DNA from: Pseudanabaena yagii GIHE-NHR1 | GTDB taxonomy: Bacteria; Cyanobacteriota; Cyanobacteriia; Pseudanabaenales; Pseudanabaenaceae | Length of the DNA: 64,000 bases | NCBI RefSeq assembly: GCF_012863495.1 | Contig: NZ_JAAVJL010000001.1 | Coordinates: 1,860,001 to 1,924,000 of the forward strand | Reading direction: 5' to 3' | In this document: positions 45,205-54,779 of the stretch, in pieces | How the letters are laid out: every line of letters starts with the position of its first letter | How positions within the stretch are numbered: position 1 is the stretch's first letter | Translations under genes and position numbers: made by a program | Notes under the pieces: generated by a model | The model's input: the letters and a program-made list of their open reading frames with translations, nothing else | Told to the model about the DNA's origin: nothing | Database searches by the model: none

Positions 45205-46848
45205 ATGATTTGCTTTCCAAATCATCATCAAAAGAACTTTAGAGACATTCTTGAATCGGAGTTACAAATAGCAGTGGAACCAAGAAACTTTTCATCGCCT
45301 GACGCTAACGAAAAAAGTCGAGAAGCGCGACTAAATAAATTGCGCGAGCGTCGCACCAAGGCTGTGACAAGCAATAGTGAAGCCGTTCCCCGTCCTATGG
45401 TTGGTGGTGACTCCCGACCTCGTTTGTTGCGAGATTCTACGCGATCGCCTGACCCAATCATTGATCCCCGTTTCGACAATCGCCTAGAAAATAAAGTCAA
45501 GCCTTTACCCAATCGTCAAGGCAAAATCGAAGCTCGTCCTGAGCCAAGGACAGAAAATCGTCCTGAAAATCGCACTGAAGTCCGAACTCGCAAAAAGCCT
45601 ACCAATCGACCGATTCCGATTAAATCTTCGCCTGCTAAATCCTTGGGTTGGCAGTTGCTTCGATTAGCGATCGCTGGTGTTGGCTTGAGCGTAATCGCAG
45701 GTACAGCCCTGTCCTTTTGGCAAACCCAACAGTTAACCCGTGCCAAGGCAGTTGTACCTGAAGCAATTGCTAAGGAAGATCCGAATAAAACTACTCAAGA
45801 GATTGTGCCGCTTAGCCTCAAAACTGAAGCTATACCACTGGTTAACAAGATCAAAGAATTAGCAGCCAAGGAAAAAGATCTATCCATGCAAATGATGGTG
45901 GTAGATCTAGACTCTGGTGCATATGTCCAGATTGGTTCAAATCAGACAATTGCCGCCGCAAGCACAATCAAAACACCAATTCTGGTCGCTTTTTTCCAAG
46001 ATGTCGATGCAGGCAAGATCAAGCTTGATGAACTCCTAGAAATAACACCTGATGTCAAGGTTGGGGAAGCGGGAGATTTTCAATTTTTACAAACAGGTAC
46101 AAAGATCTCTGCAATTACCACAGCAACACAAATGATCGTAATTAGTGACAATACTGCCACGAATATGATCATTAAACGTTTGGGAGGAGTTGCAGCTCTA
46201 AATCAGCGCTTCAAATCTTGGGGTCTGAATAATATTGTCATTAATAATCAATTACCCGATCTCGAAGGTACAAATACTATCAGTACCCAAGATATGGTGA
46301 CGTTATTAGCGATGATCGATAAAGGTAAGTTAATCGAGCCACGCAGTCGCGATCGCTTTATGGACATCATGCGTCGTCCTATTACGAATACGCTCCTACC
46401 GAAGGGAATTGATGAAGATGCGCGAATTGCCCATAAAACAGGTGATATTCGCTCAGTCGTTGGTGATGCAGGTATCGTTGATATGCCCAATGGCAAGCGC
46501 TATGCGATCGCGGTGATGGTCAAGCGTCCTGATAACGATCAACGAGCCAATGAGTTAATTCGGCAGATCTCACGGGCAACCTATGACTATTTCCTTGCTG
46601 GTGGTAAATTGCCTGCGAATAATAACTCTAATCCTACAAGTACGCCCGATGCGTCTAATGCAACGAATTCTAATAGTTCCAGCACCTCGAACAACACGCC
46701 CCCTACTAATAACGCTAATCCTGCCAATAATCCCACCAATTCCACAAGCACTAACGCAGGATCTACTAGCGTGATTGAAAATATTCAGCTACCACTGCCC
46801 AATTCAACTCCTAGCGCATCCCCTAGGTTGTCACCAAATACACCATAA
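45205..46848 (+). CDS. Class A beta-lactamase-like serine hydrolase, membrane-anchored
   Basis: 547 residues. A charged, Arg-rich cytosolic segment of about 145 residues is followed by a membrane helix (LLRLAIAGVGLSVIAGTALS), then a beta-lactamase-2 domain with AASTIKTPIL (SxxK), VISDNTATN (SDN) and IAHKTGDIRS (KTG). The C-terminus is a long Asn/Ser/Thr/Pro tail. The set of active-site boxes is complete, so it may be a penicillin-binding or beta-lactamase-like enzyme. The ATG at 45205 has no RBS; a GTG at 45274 after CGGAG is an alternative start. Confidence 0.82.
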   Translation: MICFPNHHQKNFRDILESELQIAVEPRNFSSPDANEKSREARLNKLRERRTKAVTSNSEAVPRPMVGGDSRPRLLRDSTRSPDPIIDPRFDNRLENKVKPLPNRQGKIEARPEPRTENRPENRTEVRTRKKPTNRPIPIKSSPAKSLGWQLLRLAIAGVGLSVIAGTALSFWQTQQLTRAKAVVPEAIAKEDPNKTTQEIVPLSLKTEAIPLVNKIKELAAKEKDLSMQMMVVDLDSGAYVQIGSNQTIAAASTIKTPILVAFFQDVDAGKIKLDELLEITPDVKVGEAGDFQFLQTGTKISAITTATQMIVISDNTATNMIIKRLGGVAALNQRFKSWGLNNIVINNQLPDLEGTNTISTQDMVTLLAMIDKGKLIEPRSRDRFMDIMRRPITNTLLPKGIDEDARIAHKTGDIRSVVGDAGIVDMPNGKRYAIAVMVKRPDNDQRANELIRQISRATYDYFLAGGKLPANNNSNPTSTPDASNATNSNSSSTSNNTPPTNNANPANNPTNSTSTNAGSTSVIENIQLPLPNSTPSASPRLSPNTP

Positions 46849-46880
46849 AGAAAGCCCCGCAAATGCGGGGCTTTCTTTAT
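46845..46880. terminator. Bidirectional terminator containing both stop codons
   Basis: 17-bp stem ATAAAGAAAGCCCCGCA / complement, loop AA. The stops of the converging beta-lactamase-like and thioredoxin genes both lie within the arms. Confidence 0.85.
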
Positions 46881-47443
46881 GACTTTGTGCCGTGATCTCT
46901 AGGTTGCGAAATATCGGCTGCCTTGGGTTCAGTAATCGGCGAGGTACGATCGCTACTAATACTATTGTGGGGCAAGGGCTGATTGGCGATCGCCGCTTCG
47001 ATATTCGCTGCCATAATTTCGCGGGGGATGGCTCCCGTCGTATCACCAATCGCCTGATTAGCGCGATCTAAAAAAATAAATCTGGGAATCCCATCAACGC
47101 GGTACTTAGTCACCTCTGGCAACCATTTAGTATTGTCCACATTTAGCATCACAAAATTCATGCGATCGCTATATTCCTTTTCGAGGGACAAATTATCCGC
47201 CGCCATCGACTGACAACTGCTACACCAATCCGCATAAAACTCGATGGTGGTGGGCTTATCATTTGCCAGAGCTTCATCAATGGGCATGGCAGCGGCAGCA
47301 ACTGCATCCAGTGAGGTACTGCTTTGCTGCGCCTGAAAACCAAAAAAGAGGGCAGTAGTCAGAATAATTGCTGCGATCGCCACTAATAAATTGCGTAACT
47401 GATTAGATGCAGGTGGGGGACTAGTTGGATTTTCAGAATTCAT
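46877..47443 (-). CDS. txlA: HCF164/TxlA-like thylakoid thioredoxin
   Basis: 188 residues. A single N-terminal anchor (LLVAIAAIILTTALFFGFQ) precedes a thioredoxin domain with IEFYADWCSSCQSMAAD (active site CSSC), FVMLNVDNTKWLPEVTKYRV and GIPRFIFLDR (cis-Pro). HCF164/TxlA receives reductant via CcdA and is needed for cytochrome b6f assembly. It could thus be a partner of the CcdA at 38762, although encoded apart. Confidence 0.88.
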   Translation of the reverse strand: MNSENPTSPPPASNQLRNLLVAIAAIILTTALFFGFQAQQSSTSLDAVAAAAMPIDEALANDKPTTIEFYADWCSSCQSMAADNLSLEKEYSDRMNFVMLNVDNTKWLPEVTKYRVDGIPRFIFLDRANQAIGDTTGAIPREIMAANIEAAIANQPLPHNSISSDRTSPITEPKAADISQPRDHGTKS

Positions 47444-47559
47444 AACACTTAAGCAAAAGTAAGGAAAAGACTATTTCCATTATGCCGAGCAAGGTTTGCA
47501 CTATGCTATAGCAATTCTAAAAAACAACAGATATAGCTATCATCACTTGCATATCCCCC

Positions 47560-47600
47560 CGAAGACGAGTAGCAGTACTTTGCGCCGCCACTCGTCTTCG
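47560..47600. repeat. Interrupted inverted repeat upstream of the symporter gene
   Basis: CGAAGACGAGT (47560-47570) / ACTCGTCTTCG (47590-47600) around a 19-bp loop, in the promoter region between divergent genes. Confidence 0.7.
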
Positions 47601-47661
47601 AGGGTGAGTCCTAACAAGACTGGCAGCAACTATCTAAAAACTGTAATTACGCAATTAACCT

Positions 47662-49146
47662 ATGAGTAATTCTGAGAATTCCTTTGATGCCTCACCCTAT
47701 GACCTCACGCAAGCCAAACTAACTTTTGGTGAAAAACTTGCCTATGGTGCAGGTGATCTGGGTACTTCCATTACCACTAATCTGCTCTCATTCTTTCTTT
47801 TATTCTTTTTTACCAATGTCGCAGGTCTTGATCCCGCTCTCGCAGGACTAGTCCTACTAATCGGCAAAATCTTTGATGCGATTAATGATCCGATTATCGG
47901 TGTCCTCAGCGATCGCACTAAGTCCAAAATGGGCAGACGACTGCCTTGGATGATTTACTCGGCAATTCCCTTTGGACTGACATTCCTCGCGCAATGGTTA
48001 GTGCCTAGTACTGACAAAACGGTTCTTTTTTGGTATTACGCGATTATCGGTATCATCTTTAATACCTTCTTCACTGCCGTTAACCTTCCCTATACCGCAC
48101 TCACTCCTGAAATTACTCAAGATTATAATGAACGGACTAGTCTGAATACTTTCCGTTTTACCTTCTCCATTGGCGGCAGTATTCTCTCTCTCATTATTGC
48201 CCAAATCATCTTTGCCTTTTTCAAAGATCCTGCGCGGCAAACTGGTAGTTGTAATACAGGTGGAATGCAATATATTGTGCTAGGCGCAGTCTGTGCGATT
48301 ATTTCTAGCATTTCGATTTATTGGTGTGTATTTGGAATTAAAAGGAGAGCGATCGCTAGCGATCGCCACCGACTCCATAACGAATCTCTAGATACGCATA
48401 ACGAAGAATTAAGCTTTGGAGAACAGTTAAAAATAGTTTTTAACAATCGTCCATTTCTATTTGTAATTGGAATTTACTTCTGTTCTTGGCTATCTCTACA
48501 AATCACTGCTTCGATCATTCCCTATTTTGTTGTCAATTGGATGAAAATGCAGGAGAGTGATTTTATCCTTGTTACGATCGCCGTTCAAGGTACTGCCCTA
48601 ATTATGCTGTCTGTATGGAGTGCAATTAGTAAAAGATTCGGTAAAAAAGCTGCCTATTTCATGGGGTCTGGCATTTGGATTATTGCTCAAGCAGGATTGT
48701 TTTTCTTGCAAGAAGGACAAGTGGTATTGCTCTACATACTAGCAATTATGGCGGGTGCTGGAGTTTCTACAGCTTATCTCATTCCTTGGTCAATGATTCC
48801 CGATGTCACTGATCTGGATGAACTAGAAACAGGGCAACGTCGTGAAGGTATTTTCTACGCCTTCATGGTGCTATTGCAAAAATTCGGTCTAGCGCTCGGT
48901 TTGTTCTTGCTAGGACTCGGTTTATCTTGGGCAAAGTTTAAGGAAAGTGTTCCTTGTCAACCTTTGCCTGTACAGCCAGATTCTGCTTTGTTTGCGATCA
49001 GAGTAGCGATCGGCCCCTTACCCACGATCGCTTTAATCATTGGTCTAGGGTTGGCGTATTTCTACCCTATTACTCGCGAAGTGCATACAGAGATATTGAT
49101 GCGTCTTGCAGAAAGAAGAAGACAAGGAAGTGAATCGAGCGAATAA
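47662..49146 (+). CDS. GPH-family (MelB-like) sodium:sugar symporter
   Basis: 494 residues, about twelve membrane helices. FGEKLAYGAGDLGTSITTNL, VLLIGKIFDAINDPIIGVLS with DRTKSKMGRRLPWM, and TALTPEITQDYNERTSL are GPH/MelB signatures. Substrate not evident; glycoside or similar. A weak hairpin terminator (49150-49170) follows. ATG start. Confidence 0.88.
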   Translation: MSNSENSFDASPYDLTQAKLTFGEKLAYGAGDLGTSITTNLLSFFLLFFFTNVAGLDPALAGLVLLIGKIFDAINDPIIGVLSDRTKSKMGRRLPWMIYSAIPFGLTFLAQWLVPSTDKTVLFWYYAIIGIIFNTFFTAVNLPYTALTPEITQDYNERTSLNTFRFTFSIGGSILSLIIAQIIFAFFKDPARQTGSCNTGGMQYIVLGAVCAIISSISIYWCVFGIKRRAIASDRHRLHNESLDTHNEELSFGEQLKIVFNNRPFLFVIGIYFCSWLSLQITASIIPYFVVNWMKMQESDFILVTIAVQGTALIMLSVWSAISKRFGKKAAYFMGSGIWIIAQAGLFFLQEGQVVLLYILAIMAGAGVSTAYLIPWSMIPDVTDLDELETGQRREGIFYAFMVLLQKFGLALGLFLLGLGLSWAKFKESVPCQPLPVQPDSALFAIRVAIGPLPTIALIIGLGLAYFYPITREVHTEILMRLAERRRQGSESSE

Positions 49147-49149
49147 ATC

Positions 49150-49170
49150 AAAGCACCCCATGGGTGCTTT
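49150..49170 (+). terminator. Short terminator-like hairpin after the symporter gene
   Basis: AAAGCACCC / GGGTGCTTT around a 3-base loop, with few T residues following. Confidence 0.55.
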
Positions 49171-49276
49171 CGGATATAAATCACCCAAAGAATCATGAAG
49201 TGGTCAACCAATTGCCTATGAATTAGCATATATAATTAATAATGCATATGATCGAGACTATAAGTCTTTACGTCCA

Positions 49277-52200
49277 GTGTCTAATAATTTAGATTGGATA
49301 AATGATAAAAGTCCCATTACGATCGCCGCCCATACACCTGTACTTCAAGCAATAAGTCTTATGGGTCAAGCACAATCTGGTTGTGTGTTGGCAATGGAGG
49401 GGGAAACGCTAGTGGGGATACTAACAGAACAAGATATTGTTCAGCTTTGTGCTGCGGGGATAAATTTAGGAGACACAAAAACTGCTGATGTAATGCACCA
49501 ATCACCAATCACCATCAGGCGATCGCAAATTCGTAAACCCGATGAAGTTATGGTGCTATTGCAGAAACATCAAATTAACTATTTACCAGTTTTAGATGAT
49601 CAAGGGTATCCAATGGGGGTAATTACTACGAAAAATCTGCTCACTGCTATCACAAATGAACTTGCATCTCGGAAAATATCAGAGCAAAAGAACCAACGCC
49701 TCCACGAAAAAATCATTGCCAAAATCATCCAAAAAAATCGCGAATTACGTCAAACCGAGCAAAGATTTTCCTTTGCGCTCCAAAATGCCCCTATAGTCGT
49801 CTTTCATCAAGATCGAGACTTACGGTATACATGGATTTATAACCCTGCATTGGGCTACAAAGCAAATGAGGTGATCGGCAAACTCGACAGCGATATCATG
49901 CCAACCGATGCAACGGCGCGTCAGCTTACAGAAATTAAACAACGGGTATTAGACACAGGACTTCGCGAACGTCATGAAGTTGCAATTCCCTCGGAACAGA
50001 TAACTCAATATTATGACTTAACCGTAGAACCTTTATTGGATAAATCGGGTGCAGTTATTGGCGTTAGTTGCGCGGCGTTAGACATTAGCAATATCAAGCA
50101 AGCTCAAGTCAAGCTTCAGGAAAGTCAATATTTCGCACAGCGTATTGTTGATGTCTCTCCTGACATCATTTATATCTATGACTTACAAGAGGGATGCAAT
50201 GTTTATGTTAACAGTGCCATATCTTCCATCCTTGGATATACATCTGAAGAGATCCAAGCTATGGGTTCAGATCTTTTCTCAATTATCATCCACCCCGATG
50301 ATGTCAAGAAAGTAGTTGAATCGCAAAAGAAATTTGATACTACTAAGGATGGAACTATTGTTGAAATAGAATATCGAGCAAGACATGCGAATGGCGAATG
50401 GCGGTGGCTCTATGATCGATCTTCTGTATTTGCTAGAGATGCTGATGGTAAGGTAAAGCAGACCGTCGGTAATTCTCAGAATATCACGAAGCGAAAACTG
50501 GCGGAACAGAGACTCAAAGAGATCGAGATGCAACAGCGTACAATCCTCGAACATTTGCCCGCTGGTGTAATTATTACTGAGGGCGCTGATCAAAAAATGC
50601 GCTACTACAACCCCTGCTTTAAGCAGTTGTTTGGCTATTCCTTCTCGGAAGTCTCGACGTTTGAGAAGTGGCTGCCCCTTGCCTATCCTGATCCAGAATA
50701 TCGCGAATGGGTAGCGACAACTATTAATCAGCAACTAGCTGAAGCGATTAGAGAACATAGAGACCCCGAACCGATAGAATCAAGAATTACCGCCAAGAAT
50801 GGTAGTGTCAAACATGTCAATGTATATTGCACAATCATTGACGAATTACACTTTATCACTTTTGTCGATCTGACCAGTCACTATCAAACTGCGATCGCAT
50901 TACAAGAGAGCGAACAACATTTACAAACGATTGTGAGCCAAAGCTCTGATGGCATCGTCATTCTCAATCAACAGGGACGGATTATCTTTGCGAATCCTGC
51001 CGCCGAAAAAATCTTTAACCTGCATATTGGCGAACTCAAAGATGTCGATCTAGGGATTCCCATCACCATAGATCGTCCCTTTGAAATGGACTTCCACACT
51101 AGTACAGGCAAAGTCAAAATAGCAGAGGTATTAGTGACCAAGATCGAATGGGATAATGAGCTATCCTATTTGACCTCAATCCGTGACATCACTGATCGCA
51201 AGCAGGTAGAGGAGCAATTATTACTCGCCAATACGGAACTAATTCGCGCAACTCGTCTCAAGGATGAGTTTCTCGCCAATATGAGCCATGAGCTACGCAC
51301 TCCACTCAATGCCATTTTAGGAATGGCTGAGAGTTTGCAAGATGAGATCTTAGGAGCCTTGAATGAGCGCCAGAAAAAATCAGTTAATACTATTGAAAGG
51401 AGTGGTTATCATCTCTTAGAACTAATTAATGACATTCTCGACCTTGCTAAAATTGAAGCAGGTAAATTAGAACTGCATCTCCAAGAAAACATAGTGCAAA
51501 CTATCTGTAATGATAGCCTTACCTTTGTTAGACAACTGGCACTCAAGAAAAATATTCGTCTCCTCACCCAAATCCCCTCTAACCCTATTTCTATCTGTGT
51601 AGATGAGCTTCGTATTCGCCAAGCCTTAATTAACTTACTTACCAATGCGGTCAAGTTCACGCCCGAAGATGGTAGCATCACGCTCGAAGTTCAAACTATC
51701 CATATTCCTCATCTTGATACTCAAAACAATTTTCCCCAAGATTTCATTGACTTCTCAGTGATTGATACTGGTATTGGGATTGCCCAAAAAGATATTGGTA
51801 GACTGTTCCAAACTTTTGTGCAGATTGATAGTGATCTCAATCGTAAATATACAGGTACGGGCTTAGGACTATCTTTGGTCAAGCGCATTGCTGAGCTGCA
51901 TCACGGAACCGTATTTTTAGAAAGTAAGGTCAATGAGGGGAGCAAATTTACGATTCGCCTTCCCTATGATCCAAGTCTATACAGCCCATTGCCGCAAACC
52001 CCTGTAGCAGATCCATCTACAAGCTCAATATCCGCATCATCCTCATCACCACTGACAACAGAAGCAGGCATCAACTCTAAATTAATTCTCATCGTTGATG
52101 ATAATGAGGCGAATATTTCTAGTATGTGGGACTATCTGAGAAGCCGAGGATATCGACTTTTGGCAGCCCACAATGGTCAAGCCGCTGTCGATCTTGCGAA

Positions 52201-52441
52201 TGCCGAAAAGCCAAACCTGATTTTAATGGATATTCAAATGCCAGAAATGGATGGTTTAGAAGCAATTAAAATTATTCGCACGAATCCAGAGCTAATCGCT
52301 ACTCCCATTATTGCCCTCACAGCTTTAGCAATGTCAGGCGATCGCGAAAGATGTTTACAGGTTGGTGCGACTGAGTATTTAACTAAACCCGTCAAGTTAA
52401 AACATTTGTCTGAAACTATTCAGACATTATTAAGTAGCTAG
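49277..52441 (+). CDS. Hybrid CBS-PAS sensor histidine kinase with receiver
   Basis: 1054 residues, GTG start. Order: CBS pair (about 10-130), four PAS/PAC segments (about 165-285, 290-410, 420-540, 550-650), HisKA with [15 protein letters not shown] near 672, HATPase with [22 protein letters not shown] and GTGLGLSLV, a Ser/Thr linker, and a receiver domain with [13 protein letters not shown] near 980 and the terminal Lys in YLTKPVK. No membrane helix. The N-terminal CBS-PAS order matches the kinase at 5996 but adds a PAS and a receiver. Confidence 0.92.
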   Translation: MSNNLDWINDKSPITIAAHTPVLQAISLMGQAQSGCVLAMEGETLVGILTEQDIVQLCAAGINLGDTKTADVMHQSPITIRRSQIRKPDEVMVLLQKHQINYLPVLDDQGYPMGVITTKNLLTAITNELASRKISEQKNQRLHEKIIAKIIQKNRELRQTEQRFSFALQNAPIVVFHQDRDLRYTWIYNPALGYKANEVIGKLDSDIMPTDATARQLTEIKQRVLDTGLRERHEVAIPSEQITQYYDLTVEPLLDKSGAVIGVSCAALDISNIKQAQVKLQESQYFAQRIVDVSPDIIYIYDLQEGCNVYVNSAISSILGYTSEEIQAMGSDLFSIIIHPDDVKKVVESQKKFDTTKDGTIVEIEYRARHANGEWRWLYDRSSVFARDADGKVKQTVGNSQNITKRKLAEQRLKEIEMQQRTILEHLPAGVIITEGADQKMRYYNPCFKQLFGYSFSEVSTFEKWLPLAYPDPEYREWVATTINQQLAEAIREHRDPEPIESRITAKNGSVKHVNVYCTIIDELHFITFVDLTSHYQTAIALQESEQHLQTIVSQSSDGIVILNQQGRIIFANPAAEKIFNLHIGELKDVDLGIPITIDRPFEMDFHTSTGKVKIAEVLVTKIEWDNELSYLTSIRDITDRKQVEEQLLLANTELIRATRLKDEFLANMSHELRTPLNAILGMAESLQDEILGALNERQKKSVNTIERSGYHLLELINDILDLAKIEAGKLELHLQENIVQTICNDSLTFVRQLALKKNIRLLTQIPSNPISICVDELRIRQALINLLTNAVKFTPEDGSITLEVQTIHIPHLDTQNNFPQDFIDFSVIDTGIGIAQKDIGRLFQTFVQIDSDLNRKYTGTGLGLSLVKRIAELHHGTVFLESKVNEGSKFTIRLPYDPSLYSPLPQTPVADPSTSSISASSSSPLTTEAGINSKLILIVDDNEANISSMWDYLRSRGYRLLAAHNGQAAVDLANAEKPNLILMDIQMPEMDGLEAIKIIRTNPELIATPIIALTALAMSGDRERCLQVGATEYLTKPVKLKHLSETIQTLLSS

Positions 52442-52443
52442 CA

Positions 52444-52475
52444 GGTTGTTTTTTCACCTTCGTGAAAAAACAACC
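52444..52475 (+). terminator. Hairpin after the hybrid kinase
   Basis: 14-bp stem GGTTGTTTTTTCAC / complement with loop CTTC, immediately after the TAG. A likely terminator, though no T-tract follows the stem. Confidence 0.7.
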
Positions 52476-52584
52476 CCTTGCTTCACATAACTTGCTACAA
52501 ATGACACTTGGTTCCATCACTCACAAAGAGTTACACTCTTTAGTTACTGTTACCTGCACCCAAACCCCATCGCAATTTTGCCCT

Positions 52585-54654
52585 ATGCCCAACCGTCTCG
52601 CGCGATCGCAAAGTCTCTACCTCCGCAAACATGCCGATAATCCGATTGATTGGTATCCTTGGGGCGATGAAGCCTTAGAAAAAGCGAGAAATGAAAATAA
52701 ACCGATCTTTTTATCGATCGGTTATTCCAGTTGCCATTGGTGCACGGTGATGGAGCATGAGGCTTTTTCGGATACGGTGATTGCCGACTATATGAATGAA
52801 CGCTTTGTAGCCATTAAGGTGGATCGCGAGGAGCGCCCTGACCTTGATAGCATCTATATGCAAGCAGTGCAGATCATGGGCGAAAGTGGTGGATGGCCCT
52901 TAAATTTGTTTCTTGTACCCGAAGATTTAGTTCCTTTTTATGGTGGTACATACTTTCCCATTGAGCCGCGCTATGGCAGACCGGGGTTCTTGCGGGTATT
53001 GCAATCAATTTGCGAAATTTATTACGATCGCTATCAAGATATCCAAGATTATAAAGATCAGATCGTTAAGAATCTGCACCAAATCAATAAGATGATTCCT
53101 GTGCCGATCATTAGTGATGAGGTGTTAACTAATGGCATCGCTAAATGTGCGGAAGTCGTCACTAATCGCGATTATGGAACTTGTTTTCCGATGATTCCCT
53201 ATGCCAATTTGCTACTGCGAGCCAGTCGCTTTGAGGCAGCCAATCTCGAATCTCAAACAACTATTCTCAAGGACAAATCACAGCAAAGAGGAATAGATTT
53301 AGCTTTGGGTGGAATTTTTGACCATGTGGCAGGGGGATGGCATCGCTATACTGTCGATCATACTTGGACAGTTCCCCACTTTGAGAAGATGCTCTATGAC
53401 AATGGCTTGATCATGGAATATCTAGCCAATCTCTGGTTATCAGGCTTACAGGAACCTGCGATCGCCAGAGCCTGTGAACTCACAGCTACTTGGCTCCAGC
53501 GAGAAATGTTAGCCGAAGAAGGATGCTTCTATGCTTCACAGGATGCTGATAGTGAAGGTCGAGAAGGCAAGTTTTGGGTCTGGAGTTTTGCCGAACTGAA
53601 GAAAATTTTTAGCAATACGGAACTTGATCTGTTAATTAAGGAATTTACAATTTCCGTTAATGGCAACTTTGAAGAAAGCAATGTTTTACAACGCAAAAAG
53701 CTGGGAGACTTATCCCCAGAAACCGAAGCCTGTCTCTTGAAGTTATTCCGTCGGCGTTATGGTGAATATTCCCGTCCAACCGATGCTTTTCCTGTGGCGC
53801 GGAGTCAAGACGATATTCGGGAAATTGAGTGGGAAGGTCGTGTCCCACCGATCACCGACACTAAAGCAATTACTGCTTGGAATGCCCTGATGATTTCAGG
53901 TTTGGCGACTGCTTACCGTGCTTTTCAAAACCCAATCTATAAGCAACTAGCCGTTAATGCAGCTAAATTCATTCTCGAACATCAATGGATTGAAGGACAT
54001 CTCCAACGCATTAATTACGAAGGGCAGGAGGCAGTTGCAGCACAATCAGAGGACTATGCGTTCTTGATTAAAGCCCTGCTCGATCTACATCAAGCGCTCC
54101 CCGAAAATGCTGATTTCTATTTACAACAGGCGATCGCGATCCAAGCAGAATTTGATCGTGATTTCTGGGATGCCCTCTCTGGTGGTTATTTCAACACTAC
54201 CAGTGAGTCTAGTCAGCATTTGCTGTTGCGAGAACGTAATTATCAAGACAATGCCACCCCTTCACCCAATGGGGTAGCGATCGCCAATTTAGTCCGTTTT
54301 GCAAGTGTCACTGGGAAATTGGAATATCTGGATCGCGCCGAGTTAGCTCTCAAACGCTTTGGACTAGTAATTGCCAATAATCCTATAGCCTGTCCTAGTT
54401 TATTAGTTGCCTTTGATTGGTTCCGTAACCATACGCTGGTGCGGACAAATCCTGAGCAATATGCTTATCTCAATCAACAATATCTGCCCTCAGTGATGTT
54501 ACGCATCGATCAACATTTACCAAGTCCCGATGCGATCGCGATGGTCTGTCAGGGGTTTGCCTGTCTAGAACCTGCCACTACTCCAGAAATATGCGATCGG
54601 CAGTTGTTACGCAGTACAACTAGAGTGGGCTTAAATTATAGCAGTTCTAAATAA
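52585..54654 (+). CDS. YyaL/SPATA20-type thioredoxin-domain protein (DUF255)
   Basis: 690 residues from ATG 52585; a longer reading from 52462 would start inside the hairpin and is rejected. N-terminal Thioredox_DsbH domain: [40 protein letters not shown] with CHWC motif, and [20 protein letters not shown]. The C-terminal part is an (alpha/alpha)6 barrel like N-acylglucosamine 2-epimerases ([20 protein letters not shown]). Widely conserved; function not established. Convergent with adhE. Confidence 0.88.
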   Translation: MPNRLARSQSLYLRKHADNPIDWYPWGDEALEKARNENKPIFLSIGYSSCHWCTVMEHEAFSDTVIADYMNERFVAIKVDREERPDLDSIYMQAVQIMGESGGWPLNLFLVPEDLVPFYGGTYFPIEPRYGRPGFLRVLQSICEIYYDRYQDIQDYKDQIVKNLHQINKMIPVPIISDEVLTNGIAKCAEVVTNRDYGTCFPMIPYANLLLRASRFEAANLESQTTILKDKSQQRGIDLALGGIFDHVAGGWHRYTVDHTWTVPHFEKMLYDNGLIMEYLANLWLSGLQEPAIARACELTATWLQREMLAEEGCFYASQDADSEGREGKFWVWSFAELKKIFSNTELDLLIKEFTISVNGNFEESNVLQRKKLGDLSPETEACLLKLFRRRYGEYSRPTDAFPVARSQDDIREIEWEGRVPPITDTKAITAWNALMISGLATAYRAFQNPIYKQLAVNAAKFILEHQWIEGHLQRINYEGQEAVAAQSEDYAFLIKALLDLHQALPENADFYLQQAIAIQAEFDRDFWDALSGGYFNTTSESSQHLLLRERNYQDNATPSPNGVAIANLVRFASVTGKLEYLDRAELALKRFGLVIANNPIACPSLLVAFDWFRNHTLVRTNPEQYAYLNQQYLPSVMLRIDQHLPSPDAIAMVCQGFACLEPATTPEICDRQLLRSTTRVGLNYSSSK

Positions 54655-54663
54655 GGTAAAAGA

Positions 54664-54716
54664 GGCTTCGACTCCGCTCAGCCAACGTATATAGATGGCT
54701 GAGCGGAGTCGAAGCC
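54664..54716. terminator. Palindrome with CTTCGACTCCGCTCAG arms, convergent terminator
   Basis: 20-bp arms GGCTTCGACTCCGCTCAGCC (54664-54683) and complement (54697-54716), followed by CTATTTTTTATTT. Same core as the inner palindrome of the AGGGACTTGC mini-elements. Lies between convergent genes. Confidence 0.8.
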
Positions 54717-54740
54717 CTATTTTTTATTTGAATTATCTAT

Positions 54741-54774
54741 AAATAGAGTTGTGGCTCGTGCCACAACTCTATTT
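54741..54774. terminator. Second hairpin between convergent genes
   Basis: 15-bp stem AAATAGAGTTGTGGC / complement, loop TCGT, just downstream of adhE on its strand. Confidence 0.75.
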
Positions 54775-54779
54775 AGCGA

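Noticed and set aside
52462-52584. Longer YyaL-type protein starting at GTG 52462
   Set aside because: The extra 41 residues begin within the terminator-like hairpin of the preceding gene and do not resemble the family; ATG 52585 gives the usual N-terminus.
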